This document shows positions 6,909-8,917 of a stretch of DNA of 8,917 nucleotides, piece by piece; position 1 is the first letter of the stretch; each line of letters begins with the position of its first letter. This stretch comes from an uncultured Anaerococcus sp. (GTDB lineage Bacteria > Bacillota > Clostridia > Tissierellales > Peptoniphilaceae): assembly GCF_947253225.1 (NCBI RefSeq), contig NZ_CAMXYR010000056.1:1-8917 (forward strand), given 5' to 3'. Both the position numbers and the translations under genes were made by a program. The notes beneath the pieces are model-generated. The model searched no databases, was not told where the DNA came from, and worked only from the letters and a program-made list of their open reading frames with translations.

Positions 6909-8285
6909 TTAATTTTCTCTAATTGGTCTAAACTTACGACCATTTCCTTCATAATACTTACTAAACATTTCATAAAACTCTAGTCTTAAACCTTGGATAA
7001 ATACAATCATTCCTTCAAGTCCTATTATTAATATGTTGCCTAAAATAAGAATTATTATTCCAATAACTCCTCCTCCAGCAAGTTTTGCCATTACCTCAAA
7101 AGCCATATATAAACCAACGTGGTTTATTGCAAATGCACCCACTCTTGTGAATGATACAAGGTTAGAAAAAACTGACAACAAAGCTTCTACTATTGAGAAG
7201 GAACTCTCAACATAATAGTCACCTTTTCCAGAATCATATAGTGGATAATATCCTTCAATCCTTCTTGCTATTGGTTGCTTAAATATAATCATAATAATTG
7301 AAACAACCAACAAAACAAGACCTGCAGGCATTGGTAATGGATTTTTACCTACAATATTTAGGATTATCATAATGAAAGATATCATCATCATAAGTCCAGC
7401 AAGACCTTCCTTACCAAAAATACCTTCTTCTATGTCTTCTTGTTTTTTAACCTTATTGTAAATTCCTATCAAATAAGAAATAACCATTAATAAAACACCA
7501 AAGGCAACAGCTGCAATAAGCACTGTCATAATATTATCGAATGGCTTTATTAGTAATGTAGGTATAAGAGTTTCTATACCAAAAAAGGAACCATACAATA
7601 AACCAAAAATTGATGCACTTATACCGATTCTTCTGATAAGTCCGCCAAAAGTTTTATTAATCTTGTCAACATAAAAACTTAGTAGCACAAAGACAAGTCC
7701 TTGTCCTAAATCTCCAAACATCATTCCATATAATAACAAATAAGTTATCGCAAAAAATGGTGTAGGATCTATCTCATTATAATTTGGAGCGCCATACATA
7801 TTAACCAAAAATTCAAATGGTCTAAAAAAAATATTATTTCTTAATTTTGTTGGCGGTTGCTGGGAATACCCCCTTGCATTTGTTTTTACCTTAGTTTTTT
7901 CGTATTTATCTTCGAGTTTCTTAAAGTCATCTACTTTTGACTTTGGAACCCAGCCACTAAGGTAGAAGTACTTGTCACCTTTTGCCATCTTATCCTTGAT
8001 CTGAGCACTTTTTTCGTAGTATTCAATTGAATATGGTATATCCTCTATAAGATTGCTATTTTCATTTTTAATTGCTTGAATCTTATCTTCAAGTTCTCTA
8101 ATCTCTTTGTTAGCTTTATCTAATTTATCATTAATGGCATCTAGATTATCAGAATCAGGTGTTTCTTTATCTATAAATCCCATTGTATTGACAGCTCTAT
8201 TTATATCTTCTTTTACTTGATTAGGATAAACTAACAAATAATTTTCTTTGCTGTCAATAATTTTATTTTTTCTATTATTTGCCAA
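6909..8285 (-). CDS. ntpI: V-type ATP synthase subunit I, C-terminal polypeptide (membrane stator)
   Basis: This 458-residue piece contains the second half of the soluble domain and all membrane segments of subunit I, the stator that supplies the ion half-channels. Residues 15-40 (ENYLLVYPNQVKEDINRAVN) are the second part of the distal lobe. About 45-80 is the returning coiled coil, and YFYLSGWVPKSKVDD (108-120) is the proximal-lobe signature. Family membrane motifs follow: MFGDLGQGLVF, SIFGLLYGSFFG, the essential Arg381 in NLVSFTRVGAFAINHVGL, and GLRLEFYEMFSKYYEG near the end. It begins with TTG, the codon immediately after the TAA of the upstream ORF and in the same frame, with GAGGAG 6 nt upstream. 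The N-terminal half is encoded by that upstream ORF. Either a natural split or a disrupted gene is possible; I favour a natural split. Confidence 0.93.
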   Translation of the reverse strand: MANNRKNKIIDSKENYLLVYPNQVKEDINRAVNTMGFIDKETPDSDNLDAINDKLDKANKEIRELEDKIQAIKNENSNLIEDIPYSIEYYEKSAQIKDKMAKGDKYFYLSGWVPKSKVDDFKKLEDKYEKTKVKTNARGYSQQPPTKLRNNIFFRPFEFLVNMYGAPNYNEIDPTPFFAITYLLLYGMMFGDLGQGLVFVLLSFYVDKINKTFGGLIRRIGISASIFGLLYGSFFGIETLIPTLLIKPFDNIMTVLIAAVAFGVLLMVISYLIGIYNKVKKQEDIEEGIFGKEGLAGLMMMISFIMIILNIVGKNPLPMPAGLVLLVVSIIMIIFKQPIARRIEGYYPLYDSGKGDYYVESSFSIVEALLSVFSNLVSFTRVGAFAINHVGLYMAFEVMAKLAGGGVIGIIILILGNILIIGLEGMIVFIQGLRLEFYEMFSKYYEGNGRKFRPIREN

Positions 8286-8917
8286 TTATTTCTCCTCTTC
8301 TTCCAAGATATCCTCAGTTAGTTCAACAACTATATCTTCACTATTCTTATTGTAAATCTCTTCTAAGGCATCTTTCTTATTTATAAAGTCAGTATTAATA
8401 TCAGATTTTATTTTTTCAGCCTCATCCATAATGCTCGTATAAACTTCATCTGATTTTTCCTTAATTAATCCTTGATACTTTCTATCAAGTTCACTAATTA
8501 CATTAAATGTGTTTTCCTTCTCCTTATGAATAATATCATCTGTATCTTTTCTTAACTTACTTGTTTCCTTATCAAGAGCAAATAGCTCATCCAGATACGC
8601 AAGCGACATATTATCAAGACTACTATCAAGATGTAAAATCAATGAAGGTATGTTCTCGTAGTTATTTTTCAGGATGAACCTTCCATCCTTACTGACTTGT
8701 CCAAATCTATGGTCAAAATATTTTAGATTTTTTACTTTAGATATATCTATCCCATATTTATCTAGGATTTCAAGGTTTTTCTTGTATTCCTCAAGTTTAT
8801 TAATTTCTTCTTCCAATTCACTTTTCTTATCAATTAAGACTTTCAAGTTGTCGTAAATTTTGTCAATATCAGCAGTCCCAATAAATTTTTTATGCTTATA
8901 TGGTCTTGTATCAATAT
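8286..8917 (-). CDS. V-type ATP synthase subunit I, N-terminal polypeptide with extra coiled coil (5' end outside window)
   Basis: The frame runs through the right edge: 23 in-frame codons precede the TTG at 8846, so that codon is probably internal Leu and the true start lies outside. The visible 209 residues begin IDTRPYKHKKF. They contain a coiled-coil helix (SELEEEINKLEEYKKNLEIL) and then NLKYFDHRFGQVSKDGRF and ENIPSLILHLD, matching the first half of the subunit I distal lobe in clostridial relatives. The next strand of that lobe is at the start of the following ORF. Between them lie about 110 residues (LDNMSLAYLDEL to DILEEEEK) of charged, heptad-like helix that ordinary subunit I lacks. 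It is about the length of a stalk G/H subunit. The ORF ends in TAA directly before the TTG of the C-terminal polypeptide. Assignment to subunit I is fairly confident; the role of the extra helix is inference. Confidence 0.75.
   Translation of the reverse strand, partial: IDTRPYKHKKFIGTADIDKIYDNLKVLIDKKSELEEEINKLEEYKKNLEILDKYGIDISKVKNLKYFDHRFGQVSKDGRFILKNNYENIPSLILHLDSSLDNMSLAYLDELFALDKETSKLRKDTDDIIHKEKENTFNVISELDRKYQGLIKEKSDEVYTSIMDEAEKIKSDINTDFINKKDALEEIYNKNSEDIVVELTEDILEEEEK
8292..8297 (-). promoter_or_regulatory. Ribosome binding site for the C-terminal subunit I polypeptide
   Basis: Read on the - strand, GAGGAG encodes the last two Glu of the upstream ORF. AAA and the TAA stop follow, then TTG. 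The 6-nt spacing to TTG is ideal, so ribosomes ending on the first polypeptide could restart at once on the second. This decides the TTG start and argues that the split is functional. Confidence 0.7.

Noticed and set aside
8286..8288. Programmed stop-codon readthrough joining the two halves of subunit I
   Set aside because: TAA is the least leaky stop and no readthrough signal follows. The ideal ribosome site before the TTG favours restart instead.
8607..8609. Internal ATG starting a free-standing G/H stalk protein inside the subunit I N-terminal ORF
   Set aside because: The preceding bases (CTTGATAGTAGTCTTGATAAT, read on -) hold no Shine-Dalgarno, so an independent start cannot be supported from sequence.
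8286..8846. TTG at 8846 as the start of an independent 186-residue gene
   Set aside because: The frame stays open to the right edge with 23 further codons, and the residues fit the interior of subunit I. No ribosome site precedes the TTG.

Overview
The window is AT-rich DNA from an anaerobic low-GC Gram-positive bacterium of the class Clostridia or Tissierellia. A Peptoniphilaceae genus such as Anaerococcus is my best guess. This rests on the SCIFF peptide and radical SAM maturase pair, which is a hallmark of clostridia, next to a bacterial V/A-type ATPase operon, and on codon usage. No lookup was possible, so the genus is inference.

Left part (1-1798, + strand). The window opens with the last 38 codons of an unidentified gene. 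A near-consensus sigma-A promoter (101-129) overlaps the end of that gene and drives scfA, a 49-residue six-cysteine SCIFF (ranthipeptide) precursor at 154-303. A hairpin plus T-run (313-350) separates it from scfB, the SPASM-type radical SAM enzyme that installs sulfur-to-carbon thioether links in the peptide. The hairpin probably makes precursor mRNA more abundant than maturase mRNA. This gene was missing from simple long-ORF calling and was found by reading the frame directly.

Middle (1799-1881). A long inverted repeat with A and T runs on its two sides forms a shared bidirectional terminator between scfB and the convergent ATPase operon.

Right part (1882-8917, - strand). A tightly packed V/A-type ATPase operon is transcribed right to left in the order I (two ORFs), K, F, E, A, B, D. 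Spacings are between -17 and +9 nt, so translation is probably coupled throughout. A (catalytic) and B (nucleotide-binding, non-catalytic) form the head, D and F the central shaft, E a peripheral stalk, K the rotor ring and I the stator with the ion half-channels. Subunit C and a separate G/H stalk gene are not in the window, and F precedes E, unlike the common I-K-E-C-F-A-B-D order.

The most unusual locus is subunit I. It is broken in the middle of its soluble distal lobe by an in-frame TAA, followed directly by a TTG codon preceded by a good Shine-Dalgarno (GAGGAG). About 110 coiled-coil-like residues that ordinary subunit I lacks precede the stop. This looks more like a natural two-polypeptide subunit I than random decay, and the extra segment may act as a stalk element. 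Other oddities are a proteolipid K with an added N-terminal membrane pair ending in a signal-peptidase-like site, a subunit F lacking its usual C-terminal tail, and a SCIFF peptide with Gly where the known thioether-acceptor Thr normally sits.
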